Assembly (NCBI RefSeq): GCF_024807615.1
Contig: NZ_JANUCJ010000003.1
Span: 372,001-436,000 of the forward strand
Reading direction: 5' to 3'
Source of the DNA: Tsukamurella ocularis
GTDB taxonomy: Bacteria > Actinomycetota > Actinomycetes > Mycobacteriales > Mycobacteriaceae
DNA: 64,000 nt
Below the pieces are notes generated by a model, which had not been told where the DNA came from, searched no databases, and was given only the letters and a program-made list of their open reading frames with translations. Every line of letters starts with the position of its first letter. The stretch's first letter is position 1. Both the position numbers and the translations under genes were made by a program. Of this stretch, positions 41,716-49,589 are shown piece after piece.

Positions 41716-41904
41716 CTACTGCTGCTGGTCCTGCTGGCCCGGCTGGCCGCCGACGAACTTCTTGGCGGCGTCCTGCGCCTTGTCCACCTGCGCGGCGAAC
41801 TTGCCGCCGGTCTTGCCGTCGACGAGGTCGCCGGCTTTGTCGATGAGGCCCGGGTTCTTGCCGAGGGCGTCCTTGGCCTTGTTCGCGAGATCCTTGAAAT
41901 CCAT
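41716..41904 (-). CDS. Rv0909-like (MT0933 family) small protein, annotated elsewhere as antitoxin
   Basis: A 62-residue hydrophilic helical protein: MDFKDLANKAKDALGKNPGL, DKAGDLVDGKTGGKFAAQVD, ending in a Gln-rich tail. The KTGGK-x-x-x-QVDKAQ pattern is that of the MT0933 antitoxin family. In M. tuberculosis Rv0909 is paired with Rv0910, a START-fold toxin; no such partner exists here, so an antitoxin role is doubtful. TAGCCT seven bases before the ATG at 41904 indicates leaderless expression. It keeps the Rv0909-Rv0906-echA6 gene order. Confidence 0.75.
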   Translation of the reverse strand: MDFKDLANKAKDALGKNPGLIDKAGDLVDGKTGGKFAAQVDKAQDAAKKFVGGQPGQQDQQQ

Positions 41905-41911
41905 GCGTGCC

Positions 41912-41917
41912 AGGCTA
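41912..41917 (-). promoter_or_regulatory. leaderless -10 element of the Rv0909-like gene
   Basis: TAGCCT on the minus strand followed by seven bases and ATG 41904. Confidence 0.45.
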
Positions 41918-43027
41918 GCGGACCGTCGACCACCAGTCGTGCGTACCAGGCGTGATCGCGTCGGCGGGGCCCGCTCCGGCACCGTCGACCCGGCCGCCCG
42001 GCATGGGGATGATCGTGGCGACCCCAGCCTCCCCCGCGGCCGCGAGGAGCCGCTCGACGGGCTCGGACCAGTCATGGAAGGCGAGGTTGAACGTGGCCCA
42101 GTGCACGGGCACGAGCGGGGCGCCCGGCTTGGCGATCATCGCGTGGATCGCGACGGCCTCCTCGGGGTTGGTGTGCACATCGGGCCAGAGGGGGTCGTAG
42201 GCGCCGATCGGCAGCAGCGTGAGGTCGAACGGGCCGAAGTGGTCGCCGACCAGCTTGAACCGCTCGGTGAAGCCTGTGTCGCCGCCGAAGAAGACGGAGT
42301 GTTCGGGGCCCACGAGCGACCATGACGCCCATTGCGTGGAGTTGCGGGTGAGGCCGCGGCCGGAGAAGTGGCGGGCCTCGGTGCACACCACCTTGACGCT
42401 CTTCCCGTCGCGGGTCAGCGTGTGCGCCTGGTCCCAGTCCAACTCAACGATCCGGTCCTCGGGGACGCCCCACGCGCGCAGGTGACCGCCCACGCCGACC
42501 GGCACGCAGAAGGGCACGTCCCGGTCGCGGGTGAGCTCGTCGATCGTGGGGAGGTCGAGGTGGTCGTAGTGGTCATGGCTGATGATCACCGCATCGATGT
42601 GCGGCAGCGCGCTCAACGCGACCGGGACGGGGTGCAGCCGCGCGGGGCCGATCGTCGGCGACGGGGAGACCCGCTCACCCCAGACCGGGTCGGCGAGGAT
42701 CCGGAAGCCGTCGACCTCGATGAGAACCGATGAGTGCCCGAACCAGGTGACAGCCAGGTCGGAGGGCTGTTCCGGGCTCGGGTCGGCGGCCAGCGGGATC
42801 GGGCCCGACGGTGCCCCCACCCCGTGCCGGGCACGGCCGACCACGCCGCGGGCGATCTTGGCCGCGTCGAAGCGCTGGTGCGGGCTGTCCGGGTCGGTGT
42901 TGGTGTAGACGGTGTCCACCTGCGCGCCCATCGACCGCTTCAGGCCGCTCGCGGCGCGGAGCCCCGTGGCGCCCACGATCCCGGCCGCCGCGCCCGCGGC
43001 GAAGGTGACGACGTTTCCCAGCCGCAT
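41915..43027 (-). CDS. metallo-beta-lactamase-fold phosphodiesterase, Rv0906/NAPE-PLD-like
   Basis: A 370-residue protein. A short hydrophobic N-terminus (LGNVVTFAAGAAAGIVGATG) may be an export signal. The MBL zinc motif is VIISHDHYDHLDLPTIDELT; FFGGDTGFTERF and LLPIGAYDPLWPDVHTNPEE follow, as in NAPE-phospholipase D and the mycobacterial outer-membrane phosphodiesterase Rv0906. Substrate may be a phospholipid or cyclic nucleotide. ATG 43027 lies two bases after the echA6 stop, so both are one operon. The stop nearly touches the promoter of the Rv0909-like gene. Confidence 0.85.
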   Translation of the reverse strand: MRLGNVVTFAAGAAAGIVGATGLRAASGLKRSMGAQVDTVYTNTDPDSPHQRFDAAKIARGVVGRARHGVGAPSGPIPLAADPSPEQPSDLAVTWFGHSSVLIEVDGFRILADPVWGERVSPSPTIGPARLHPVPVALSALPHIDAVIISHDHYDHLDLPTIDELTRDRDVPFCVPVGVGGHLRAWGVPEDRIVELDWDQAHTLTRDGKSVKVVCTEARHFSGRGLTRNSTQWASWSLVGPEHSVFFGGDTGFTERFKLVGDHFGPFDLTLLPIGAYDPLWPDVHTNPEEAVAIHAMIAKPGAPLVPVHWATFNLAFHDWSEPVERLLAAAGEAGVATIIPMPGGRVDGAGAGPADAITPGTHDWWSTVR

Positions 43028-43029
43028 GA

Positions 43030-43764
43030 TCAGCGGCCCTGAAAGCGCGGCTCGCGCTTCTCGATCCGGGCCATGATGGCCTCCTTGAGGTCCTCGGAGT
43101 CCCACACCGCGTGCAACCGTTCGACCTCCTGCTCGGTGGCCGGTTCCAGCGCGACGTCCGTCTTGAACAGCGCCTTGTAGTTCTGCAGCGACAGCGGGGC
43201 GAGCTTCGCGATGCCGCGGGCGAAATCGAGCGCGGCCTCACGGTCGCCGATCGCGTTGGCGAAGCCCAGGTCGGCGAGCTTCTCGGCACCGATCTTCTGC
43301 GCGGCCATGAGCACGCCCCGGGCGTGGCCGCCGCCGATGAGGTCCTCGAGGCGGCGCAGCGTCCACTTGTCGATGGTGACGCCGAGCTTGGCGGCGGGGA
43401 TCGCGATCGTCGCGCTGGGATCCAGCACGCGCAGGTCCGCCAGCATCGCCATCTGCACGCCCGCTCCCACGGCCGGCCCGTTGACCGCAGCGACCAGGAT
43501 CTGCTTCATCGATTCGACCCGGCGGTAGAAGCGGATGACCCGCTCCATGAAGTTCTTGTCCAGCACCGCGCCCGAGCGCAGATCCGCCCCCGCGGAGAAC
43601 ACGGTGCCCTGCCCCGTGAGCACGATGACGAAGACCCCGTCGGCCTCCGCGCGGTCGAACGCCGCCTCCAGTCCCTCCAGGAGCTCGGGGTTGAGAGCGT
43701 TCCGCGCTTCCGGGCGCTGGAACTCGATGACGGCGACCTTCTCCTCCAGCGTGTAACCAATCAT
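43030..43764 (-). CDS. echA6: enoyl-CoA hydratase/isomerase family protein, EchA6-like
   Basis: A 244-residue crotonase-fold protein. The oxyanion-hole segments are FSAGADLRSGAVLDKNFMER and VNGPAVGAGVQMAMLADLRV, but the usual catalytic glutamates of hydratases are not obvious: the region corresponding to them reads IPAAKLGVTIDKWTLRRLED. Mycobacterial EchA6 likewise lacks hydratase activity and carries acyl-CoA to FAS-II for mycolic acid synthesis (family knowledge). Its neighbours (Rv0906-like gene downstream, accD3 nearby) repeat the mycobacterial order. Start ATG 43764 with TAGATT at seven bases. Divergent from a flavin-dependent oxidoreductase. Confidence 0.85.
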   Translation of the reverse strand: MIGYTLEEKVAVIEFQRPEARNALNPELLEGLEAAFDRAEADGVFVIVLTGQGTVFSAGADLRSGAVLDKNFMERVIRFYRRVESMKQILVAAVNGPAVGAGVQMAMLADLRVLDPSATIAIPAAKLGVTIDKWTLRRLEDLIGGGHARGVLMAAQKIGAEKLADLGFANAIGDREAALDFARGIAKLAPLSLQNYKALFKTDVALEPATEQEVERLHAVWDSEDLKEAIMARIEKREPRFQGR

Positions 43765-43771
43765 GGCCCGC

Positions 43772-43781
43772 AATCTACGCT
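43772..43781. promoter_or_regulatory. overlapping divergent leaderless -10 elements (echA6 and flavoprotein)
   Basis: TAGATT on the minus strand (43777-43772) is seven bases from ATG 43764; TACGCT on the plus strand (43776-43781) is six bases from GTG 43788. They share the TA pair, repeating the arrangement at 34.2 kb. Confidence 0.5.
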
Positions 43782-43787
43782 ACGTGG

Positions 43788-44897
43788 GTGAAGGATGTCG
43801 TTGTGGTCGGTGCTGGCCAGGCGGGTCTCTCGGCCGCCTACTACCTCCCCAGGTTCGGTATCGAGAATCCAATCGTGCTGGACCACAACGCCGGTCCGGG
43901 CGGCGCGTGGCGGCAGCGCTGGCCCTCACTGACGCTCCGCTCCGCGAATCACGTCCACGATCTGCCGGGCTGGGGCCTGCAGGACGCGCTGGGCTCCGAA
44001 TGCGACGACATTCCGGCGGCCACCGGCGTCGCGCGGTACTTCGGCGAGTACGAGCGAAAGTTCGGGATCGACGTCCACCGCCCCGCCCATGTCGCCTCGG
44101 TCGCGCGCTGCGACGAGGGCTTCCTCGTGGCCGGGCACGGCGCCGAGGGCCCCTTCGAGTACCGGACCGCCGCGGTCATCAACTGCACCGGCACATGGGA
44201 CCGGCCGTTCTGGCCGACGGTGGCGGGCGCACCGTCGTTCCGCGGGACCCAACTGCACGCGCACGACTACCGCACCGCCGAGCCCTTCGCCGGGAAGCGG
44301 GTCGCGGTGATCGGCGCCGGGATCACCGCGGTGCAGCTGCTGCTGGAGATCGCCGAGGTCGCGGAGACCGCGTGGTTCACCCGCCGCGAGGTGCAGTGGG
44401 ACAGCACCCCCTTCGACCCCGACAAGGGACGGCGCGCCGTGGCTCGCGTCGAGGAGCGGGTGCGGGCCGGCCTCCCGCCCGGCTCCGTGGTCTCGGTGAC
44501 CGGCCTGCCGATGACCGACGCCATGCGGCGCGGCATCGAGGCCGGGGTACTGGTCCGGCACCCGATGTTCGCGTCCCTCTCGCCCGACGGTCCGCTGCTC
44601 GCCGACGGAACGCTCGTGCCCGCCGACGTGATCCTGTGGTGCACCGGCTTCCGCTACTCGATGGACCACCTGGCGCCGTTGAACCTGCGCTCCCCCGGCG
44701 GCGGCATCGTCATGACCGGCCGGCTCGCGACCGAGGTCGCCGGCGAGCCCCGGCTGCACCTGCTGGGCTACGGGCCGTCCGCGTCGACGATCGGAGCGAA
44801 CCGCGCGGGGCGGGAGGCGGCGCGAGCGATCGCCGAGGTTGTTGGCGGGTCCGGCGGGTCCGGACCGGGACGGGTGGGGGAGACTCCGCTCGCTTAG
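43788..44897 (+). CDS. FAD/NAD(P)-dependent oxidoreductase, CzcO/flavin-monooxygenase-like
   Basis: A 369-residue two-dinucleotide-fold flavoprotein. FAD motif VVVVGAGQAGLSAAYYLPRF at the N-terminus, GGAWRQRWPSLTLRS next, and the NAD(P) motif RVAVIGAGITAVQLLLEIAE near residue 170. ILWCTGFRYSMDHLAPLNLR near 285 is the usual late flavin-contact region. It resembles the CzcO/YpdA group and group B monooxygenases; natural substrate unknown. GTG 43788 has no ribosome site but a TACGCT element at leaderless spacing. Followed by a 330-bp gene-free gap with a nested palindrome. Confidence 0.85.
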   Translation: MKDVVVVGAGQAGLSAAYYLPRFGIENPIVLDHNAGPGGAWRQRWPSLTLRSANHVHDLPGWGLQDALGSECDDIPAATGVARYFGEYERKFGIDVHRPAHVASVARCDEGFLVAGHGAEGPFEYRTAAVINCTGTWDRPFWPTVAGAPSFRGTQLHAHDYRTAEPFAGKRVAVIGAGITAVQLLLEIAEVAETAWFTRREVQWDSTPFDPDKGRRAVARVEERVRAGLPPGSVVSVTGLPMTDAMRRGIEAGVLVRHPMFASLSPDGPLLADGTLVPADVILWCTGFRYSMDHLAPLNLRSPGGGIVMTGRLATEVAGEPRLHLLGYGPSASTIGANRAGREAARAIAEVVGGSGGSGPGRVGETPLA

Positions 44898-45034
44898 ACG
44901 TCCTCGCCTCGCCCAGCGGCTCGGGTCGTCCGATGCGCTCGACGGCGTCTCCTCCACCCGTCCCTCGTTCGTTCGTGGTCGCGGGCCGTGGTCTCGCGTG
45001 TGCGTTGGGAGACCAAGGGTTGGTGTGCGGGCGG

Positions 45035-45161
45035 CTCTCCGATTGTGTCCGGGATGGACAAGGCCGCCGCGCATCATCTTTCGAAGGGTTCTGCGACGTT
45101 CGGCGTCGGATTCGTCGCAGAACCCTTCGAAAAAGTGTGAGCGCCGGACACAATCCGAGAG
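45035..45161. repeat. nested inverted-repeat element (repeat copy B)
   Basis: Outer arms CTCTCCGATTGTGTCCGG (45035-45052) and CCGGACACAATCCGAGAG (45144-45161) match in 17 of 18 pairs. Inside is a perfect 20-bp palindrome, TTTCGAAGGGTTCTGCGACG (45079-45098) with its exact complement at 45113-45132 and a 14-nt loop. The inner part shares GTTCTGCGA and loop length with copy A at 9.7 kb. No reading frame of interest is inside. The rest of the convergent 330-bp gap, 44898-45227, shows nothing else. Confidence 0.75.
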
Positions 45162-45227
45162 TCAGCCGCAGGGCACCGTTGAACCCCGGGAACCGCGGCG
45201 TGCGGAGCCCGGGGCCGGACCGGCGGA

Positions 45228-46052
45228 TCAGCGCAGGTTGAACGAGGCCGGGTCGGGGCCGATGCGCTTGCCGGGCAGGGCGCTGATGCGGGCGACCTCG
45301 TCGTCGGACAGCGCGAAGCCGAAGACGTCGAAGTTCTCGGCGATGCGGGCGGGCGTGACCGACTTGGGGATCACGACGTTGCCGAGCTGCAGGTGCCAGC
45401 GCAGGATGGCTTGCGCGGGAGTCACGCCGTGGGCGGCCGCGACCTCGACGACGGCGGCGTCCGTGAGCGACTCGCCCTGGCCCAGCGGCGACCATGCCTC
45501 GGTGGCGATGCCGTGCTCGGCATGGAAGGCGCGCAGCTCGTCCTGCGGCAGGCCCGGGTGCAGCTCGATCTGATTGATCGCCGGGGTCTCGCCGGTCTCG
45601 TCGATCACGCGGCGCAACGCCTCGATGGTGAAGTTGCTGACGCCAATCGCCTTCGCACGGCCGGAGTCACGGATCTGCTGGAAGGCCTTGAACGTGTCGA
45701 CGTAGCGGTCATACTCCGGGACGGGCCAGTGGATGAGGTAGAGGTCGACGTAGTCGGTGCCGAGGCGCTCGAGCGAGGCGTCGAAGGCGCGCAAGGTCTC
45801 GTCGAAACCCTGGTCCGAGTTCCACAGCTTGGTGGTGAGGAAGACCTCGTCACGGGCAAGGCCGCTCTCGGCGATCGCGCGGCCTGTGCCGGCCTCGTTC
45901 TCGTAGACCTTGGCCGTGTCGATGCTGCGATAGCCGACCCGCAGTGCCTCCGCGACGGCGTCGTGCGCACCGTCGTCCGGCACCTGCCAGACGCCGAAGC
46001 CGAGCTGGGGGATCGAGGTTCCGTTATTGAGCTTCACGTTCGGTACGGTCAT
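45228..46052 (-). CDS. aldo/keto reductase
   Basis: A 274-residue TIM-barrel NADPH-dependent reductase. The catalytic tetrad is visible: Asp and Tyr in YRSIDTAKVYENEAGTGRAI, Lys in VFLTTKLWNSDQG and His in LYLIHWPVPEYD. The C-terminal cofactor loop is NVVIPKSVTPARIAENFDVF. It belongs to the AKR5 group with the mycobacterial methylglyoxal or 2,5-diketo-gluconate reductase-like proteins. ATG 46052 (MTVPNVKLNNG) was chosen; an upstream 64-codon extension is non-coding in character. Divergent from accD3. Confidence 0.92.
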   Translation of the reverse strand: MTVPNVKLNNGTSIPQLGFGVWQVPDDGAHDAVAEALRVGYRSIDTAKVYENEAGTGRAIAESGLARDEVFLTTKLWNSDQGFDETLRAFDASLERLGTDYVDLYLIHWPVPEYDRYVDTFKAFQQIRDSGRAKAIGVSNFTIEALRRVIDETGETPAINQIELHPGLPQDELRAFHAEHGIATEAWSPLGQGESLTDAAVVEVAAAHGVTPAQAILRWHLQLGNVVIPKSVTPARIAENFDVFGFALSDDEVARISALPGKRIGPDPASFNLR

Positions 46053-46090
46053 GGTCCCAACAACGCGGCCGACGGCCCGCATGTTCCCAG

Positions 46091-46096
46091 TAACCT
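46091..46096 (+). promoter_or_regulatory. leaderless -10 element of accD3
   Basis: TAACCT, seven bases, then ATG 46104; no ribosome-binding site is present. Confidence 0.5.
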
Positions 46097-46103
46097 CGAA
46101 TCC

Positions 46104-47612
46104 ATGGCGATCACCGCGCAGGACCTCATCGATGCGATCCTCGACCGCGGCACCTTCACCAGCTGGGACGGCCCGCTGCCGGATGTCGCGCCGGACGCGG
46201 AGTACGCCGCCGCGCTGCACCGCGCGCGGGAGCGTTCGCACCACGACGAGGCCGTCATCACCGGCGAGGGCCGGATCCGCGGCCAGCGGGTCGCGCTCAT
46301 CGCGTGCGACTTCGCGTTCCTCGGCGGTTCCATCGGCGTCGCCGCGGCCGAGCGGATCGTCACCGCCGTCGAGCGCGCGACCGCGCTGCGCCTACCGCTG
46401 CTGGCGACGCCCACGTCGGGCGGCACGCGGATGCAGGAGGGCACCATCGCCTTCCTGCAGATGGTGAAGATCTCCGCGGCCGTCACGCTGCACAAGCAGT
46501 CGGGCCTCCCCTACCTCGTTTACCTGCGCGATCCCACGATGGGCGGGGTCTTCGCCTCGTGGGGGTCGCTGGGGCACGTGACCATCGCGGAGCCCGGCGC
46601 CCGCATCGGCTTCCTCGGTCCGCGTGTCTACGAGGCGCTACACGGCGAGCCCTTCCCGGACGGGGTGCAGACCGCCGAGCACCTCTTCGAGCGTGGCCTC
46701 ATCGACGGCGTGGTGCCGATCCGCTTCGTCCGACTGCTCGCGCACCGCACGCTCCGAGTGCTCGCAGGCGCGCAGGACGCCGACCCGCTGGCCCCGCACC
46801 TCGGCGTCCGCGAGGAACTCGACGCCGCGGACGACGGCACCGCCGCCTGGGACTCGGTGCGAATCAGCCGTGAGCCTGGCCGTCCCGGCGTGCGCGCCTT
46901 CCTCCGGCACTCCGCCACGGACCGGCTGCCGCTCTCGGGCACCGGCGAGGGCGAGACCGACCACACGCTGCTGCTCTCACTCGCCCGGGTGCAGGGCTAT
47001 CCGTGCGTCGTCGTCGGACAGGACACCACGCGCGCCGACGGTGCCGCTCCCCCGCTGCTCGGTCCGGCGGCGCTCCGCGCGGCCCGGCGCGGGATGCGGC
47101 TGGCCGCTGAGCTGAACCTGCCACTGGTCCTCGTCATCGACACCTGGGGCGCGGCACTCTCCCCCGAGGCCGAGGAGGGCGGACTCGCCAGCCAGGTGGC
47201 GCGCTGCCTTTCCGATCTGGTCACTCTCAAGGTCCCGACGGTGTCCGTCCTCCTCGGGCAGGGCACGGGCGGCGGCGCACTCGCGATGCTGCCCGCCGAC
47301 CGGGTGCTGTGCGCGCAGCACGCGTGGCTCGCGCCGTTGCCGCCGGAGGGCGCGAGTGCGGTGGTGTACCGCGACGCCGACCACGCCGCGGAGATGGCCG
47401 ACCGGCAGCGGATCCGCGCGGCCGACCTGCTGGCGGACGGCATCGTCGACCGGGTGATCCCGGAGCGGCCGAACGCGGCGGACGAGCCGACGGAGTTCTC
47501 CCGCCGAGTGGGCCTCGCGGTGAGCGACGCCCTCGCGGAGCTCTCGCTCATCCCCGATTCCATCCGGATCAGCCGGCGGCTGGACCGCTACCGCTTCCTG
47601 GGTGGCCGCTGA
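46104..47612 (+). CDS. accD3: acetyl-/acyl-CoA carboxylase carboxyltransferase, AccD3 type
   Basis: A 502-residue protein fusing the two crotonase-fold halves of a bacterial carboxyltransferase. The N half has FAFLGGSIGVAAAERIVTAV and TPTSGGTRMQEGTIAFLQMV; the C half has DTWGAALSPEAEEGGLASQV and LLGQGTGGGALAMLPADRVL. The same split-like layout and the position next to echA6 fit AccD3 of mycobacteria. It would carboxylate acyl-CoA with a biotin-bearing AccA subunit encoded elsewhere. No zinc ribbon of the AccD type is seen. It ends directly against the convergent DUF4333 gene (TGATCA). Confidence 0.88.
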   Translation: MAITAQDLIDAILDRGTFTSWDGPLPDVAPDAEYAAALHRARERSHHDEAVITGEGRIRGQRVALIACDFAFLGGSIGVAAAERIVTAVERATALRLPLLATPTSGGTRMQEGTIAFLQMVKISAAVTLHKQSGLPYLVYLRDPTMGGVFASWGSLGHVTIAEPGARIGFLGPRVYEALHGEPFPDGVQTAEHLFERGLIDGVVPIRFVRLLAHRTLRVLAGAQDADPLAPHLGVREELDAADDGTAAWDSVRISREPGRPGVRAFLRHSATDRLPLSGTGEGETDHTLLLSLARVQGYPCVVVGQDTTRADGAAPPLLGPAALRAARRGMRLAAELNLPLVLVIDTWGAALSPEAEEGGLASQVARCLSDLVTLKVPTVSVLLGQGTGGGALAMLPADRVLCAQHAWLAPLPPEGASAVVYRDADHAAEMADRQRIRAADLLADGIVDRVIPERPNAADEPTEFSRRVGLAVSDALAELSLIPDSIRISRRLDRYRFLGGR

Positions 47613-48137
47613 TCAGTTCCCGACCGTCACGCCCCACTGCACGCGGGCGGGGTCGACGGTGGTCACCGTCACGACCACGTCGTGCCGATGACCACTCGCG
47701 GTCATCGCGCAGCTCTGCCGCGCCCCGACGGTGCCGGCGAGCGCCCCCGCACAGGTCACTGAGTCGACGGGGCGTTGCCGCGCGAGCACCTCACGGGTGC
47801 GCTGCTCGAGCTCGCCGACGGCCACTCGCCGGCCCGACTCGGGCACACCGGCGACGGTCGAGTCCCAGCGCACCCGGTCACCGTCGACGTCGGTGACGCG
47901 CAGCTGCACCGCGAACGTCTCGCCGCCGCGGGTGAGGACGCACGACTGCGCCGCTCCCACCTCGGCCGTGAGGCCGCCGTCGCAGCGCAGGTTGTCCGAC
48001 GGCGCCGCCGCCACCTGCGCGAGGGTGCCGCTTTCGACCTGGTCCTGCGCGACCTCGGTGGGCGACAGCATGGTCCAGCACGCGGCGATCGCGACGCCGG
48101 CACCGCCGACGACGACCGCCACCGCCCGCAGTCCCAT
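47613..48137 (-). CDS. exported protein with two DUF4333-like repeats
   Basis: A 174-residue protein. VAVVVGGAGVAIAACWTMLS is a signal or anchor without a clear lipobox. Two copies of a domain of about 60 residues follow, each with the pair of cysteines typical of DUF4333: NLRCDGGLTAEVGAAQSCVL in the first and SVTCAGALAGTVGARQSCAM in the second. The function of DUF4333 is unknown; it is common in mycolic-acid bacteria. The AT-richer 116 bp upstream contain AATTGCG twice and TAGTAA, likely its promoter. Confidence 0.78.
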   Translation of the reverse strand: MGLRAVAVVVGGAGVAIAACWTMLSPTEVAQDQVESGTLAQVAAAPSDNLRCDGGLTAEVGAAQSCVLTRGGETFAVQLRVTDVDGDRVRWDSTVAGVPESGRRVAVGELEQRTREVLARQRPVDSVTCAGALAGTVGARQSCAMTASGHRHDVVVTVTTVDPARVQWGVTVGN

Positions 48138-48253
48138 CGCGACTCGTTTCCGTTACTAAACTCCGTCTTCACGACGCGTGAATTGCGTTTATTGAATCAC
48201 GGTACAATTGCGATCTCAACAGAAACGTGATCCGTGTCACGGCGAAGTGCGGC

Positions 48254-49501
48254 TCAGCCGGCGACGGTGAGGTAGATCAGCGCGACGTTGAGGGCGACGA
48301 TCAGCGCGCCCGCGGCGGCGGACGCCCAGCGCAGGGGCGCCCGGTCGGCGAACTCTCCCATGAGTGCGCGGTCGGCGGTGTAACGGCGCAGCGGCAGTAG
48401 CGCGAACGGAATGCCGAAGCTCAGCACCACTTGCGAGATGATCAGCGCCTCCGTGGGGGGCACGCCCATCGCGAGCACACCGATCGCCGGGATCATCGTG
48501 ATCAACCGGCGGACCACGACGGGAATCCGCTTATGCAGCAGGCCCGCCATGATCGTCCCACCGGCGTAGCTGCCGACCGACGTCGAGGCGAGGCCCGAGG
48601 CGAGCAGGCCGACGGCGAACAGTCCGGCGACGACCGGCCCGAGTGCGTCTCGGACGGCGGCGTGCGCACCCTCGATGGAGTCGGTGCCCTCGACGCCGTA
48701 CAGGCTCGACGCGGCAAGCACGAGCAGTGCGATGTTCACAGCGCCGGCGATGATCAGGGCCAGCACCACGTCGACCCGGGTCACCCTGAGCAGCCGGCGC
48801 GCCCGCTCGACAGCGCCCTCGGCCGGGGGCGTCCCGTGCCGATCGACGACGAGCGCGGAGTGCAGGTAGATCGCGTGCGGCATGACGGTCGCACCGAGCA
48901 TCGACGCGGCGAGCAGCACCGTCTCTGTGCCCTGGAGGCGAGGGACGAGCCCGCCGAGGAAGGCGGCACCGTCGGGCGGCGCGGCGATCAATCCCGCGAC
49001 GAAGCCGACCACGATGATCGCGAGCATGCCGATGATCACCAGCTCGAACCGGTACTGGCGGCGGCCGTCGGCGAGGGTGAGCAGGAGTGTCGAGATCACA
49101 CCGACGATGAGCCCACCCCACACCAGCGGCACCCCGAAGAGCAGGTTCAGCGCGAGCGCGCCGCCGATCACCTCGGCGATGTCGGTGGCCGCGGCGACCA
49201 ACTCGGCCTGGCCCCAGAACGCGAGGCGCGACCGACGCGGCAGCCGCTCCCCCAGGACCTGCGGCAGCGAGCGGCCGGTGACGACGCCGAGTTTGGCGGA
49301 TTGGTACTGGATCATCACGGCCATGACGTTCGCCAGCACCAGCACCCAGACCAGCAGGTAGCCGTACTTCGCGCCCGCGGTGACGTTCGCGGCGACGTTG
49401 CCCGGGTCGACGTAGGCGATCGCGGCGACGAAGGCGGGGCCGAGCAGCATCAGCGCGCGAAGAGGAGGCCGCTTCGTCGGCGCGACGGTATCGGTGAGCA
49501 C
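48254..49501 (-). CDS. mntH: Nramp-type Mn2+/Fe2+ transporter
   Basis: A 415-residue proton-coupled divalent metal importer with about eleven membrane helices. The metal-binding TM1 motif AYVDPGNVAANVTAGAKYGY (Asp-Pro-Gly-Asn) and TM6 motif LGATVMPHAIYLHSALVVD (Met-Pro-His) are intact, which supports Mn2+ transport. Start GTG 49501. A clear TATATT -10 is about 17 bases upstream, giving a leader of roughly ten bases without a ribosome site. An inverted repeat between -35 and -10 is probably a metal-repressor operator. Divergent from a HugZ-like gene. Confidence 0.95.
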   Translation of the reverse strand: MLTDTVAPTKRPPLRALMLLGPAFVAAIAYVDPGNVAANVTAGAKYGYLLVWVLVLANVMAVMIQYQSAKLGVVTGRSLPQVLGERLPRRSRLAFWGQAELVAAATDIAEVIGGALALNLLFGVPLVWGGLIVGVISTLLLTLADGRRQYRFELVIIGMLAIIVVGFVAGLIAAPPDGAAFLGGLVPRLQGTETVLLAASMLGATVMPHAIYLHSALVVDRHGTPPAEGAVERARRLLRVTRVDVVLALIIAGAVNIALLVLAASSLYGVEGTDSIEGAHAAVRDALGPVVAGLFAVGLLASGLASTSVGSYAGGTIMAGLLHKRIPVVVRRLITMIPAIGVLAMGVPPTEALIISQVVLSFGIPFALLPLRRYTADRALMGEFADRAPLRWASAAAGALIVALNVALIYLTVAG

Positions 49502-49517
49502 GATAGTAGGTTAAGCG

Positions 49518-49543
49518 AATATAGAGTTTCGGGCAACCGAAAC
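49518..49543 (-). promoter_or_regulatory. mntH promoter with inverted-repeat operator
   Basis: TATATT (minus strand, 49523-49518) is the -10. GTTTCGG (49526-49532) and CCGAAAC (49537-49543) form a perfect 7+4+7 inverted repeat just upstream, placed to block polymerase. A manganese-responsive DtxR-family repressor is the obvious candidate. Confidence 0.6.
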
Positions 49544-49576
49544 CTTCGGTACCGCGTGCCGGGGCCGGCCACGTCC

Positions 49577-49582
49577 TAGGCT
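49577..49582 (+). promoter_or_regulatory. leaderless -10 element of the HugZ-like gene
   Basis: TAGGCT, seven bases, then ATG 49590. Confidence 0.5.
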
Positions 49583-49589
49583 TGCTCCC

